Assembly: GCA_003497555.1 (NCBI GenBank)
Contig: DNNS01000667.1
Span: forward strand, 1-5,091
DNA length: 5,091 nt
Direction of reading: 5' to 3'
Source of the DNA: Spirochaetia bacterium
GTDB taxonomy: Bacteria > Spirochaetota > UBA12135
Position numbers and translations under genes: made by a program. Position 1 is the stretch's first letter. Each line of letters begins with the position of its first letter. Positions 4,997 to 5,091 of this stretch are shown here, in pieces. Under the pieces are notes generated by a model. That model did no database searches. It had not been told where the DNA came from and was given only the letters and a program-made list of their open reading frames with translations.

Positions 4997-5091
4997 TCCC
5001 TGGAAAATTTGTTTATAAGAGAATACACCAGCTTATAATACTGTTTTCTGCTCGCAAGGCGGTCGCGAAACGCGCCGAGGCTTCCAGAAAA
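4993..5091 (-). CDS. C-terminal tail of an unidentified gene, cut by the window edge
   Basis: On the minus strand, entering at 5091, a frame stays open for 32 codons and stops with TAA at 4995-4993. The peptide is basic and ends QYYKLVYSLINKFSRE. It ends ten bases from the phosphatase stop, with the hairpin over both stops, as expected for tightly packed convergent genes. Another minus frame is open for about 25 codons, so the reading frame is not certain. I do not recognise the family from so short a tail. Confidence 0.5.
   Translation of the reverse strand, partial: FSGSLGAFRDRLASRKQYYKLVYSLINKFSRE

Overview
The window is ordinary bacterial chromosome. It holds four complete protein-coding genes plus one confidently complete small regulator, and the tail of a further gene at the right edge. 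Base composition is moderately AT-rich and the intergenic DNA is markedly AT-rich. The mix of genes (a PerR-type peroxide regulator, a cytoplasmic family-7 carbohydrate esterase, a membrane-bound SpoIIE-type phosphatase) would suit an anaerobic or microaerophilic bacterium such as a spirochaete or a clostridial relative. Nothing here fixes the phylum, so that placement is a weak inference.

Layout, left to right. Positions 1-150 are non-coding: a 54-base hairpin starting at the very edge, a T-rich stretch, a fragment of a dispersed repeat, and a promoter that runs straight into a PerR-like gene (151-558, +). After a 59-base convergent gap comes a minus-strand block, read right to left: a CE7 acetyl-xylan esterase/cephalosporin-C deacetylase (3249-2296), a 12-bp intercistronic hairpin, a Gfo/Idh/MocA oxidoreductase (2239-1280) and a YggS/PLPBP pyridoxal-phosphate homeostasis protein (1283-618). 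The last two overlap by ATGA and are surely co-transcribed. The esterase is 56 bases upstream and probably belongs to the same transcript.

A 251-base divergent spacer (3250-3500) carries the esterase ribosome binding site, a strong palindromic repeat with 16-bp perfect arms, and a -10 box that abuts the next start codon. Then comes a 5TMR-LYT membrane sensor fused to a SpoIIE/PP2C phosphatase (best start 3501, end 4982, +). The longest open frame starts at 3366, but its first 45 codons run through the palindrome and are probably not translated. The tail of an unidentified minus-strand gene (5091-4993) converges on it, with a hairpin covering both stop codons.

No new defence, mobile or biosynthetic system is visible. 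The points most worth a second look are two starts that look leaderless, with the -10 box only a few bases before the start codon. Also notable are the family of palindromic repeats beside both of those genes, an apparently long loop in the phosphatase membrane domain, and an odd stretch in the YggS phosphate-binding region.
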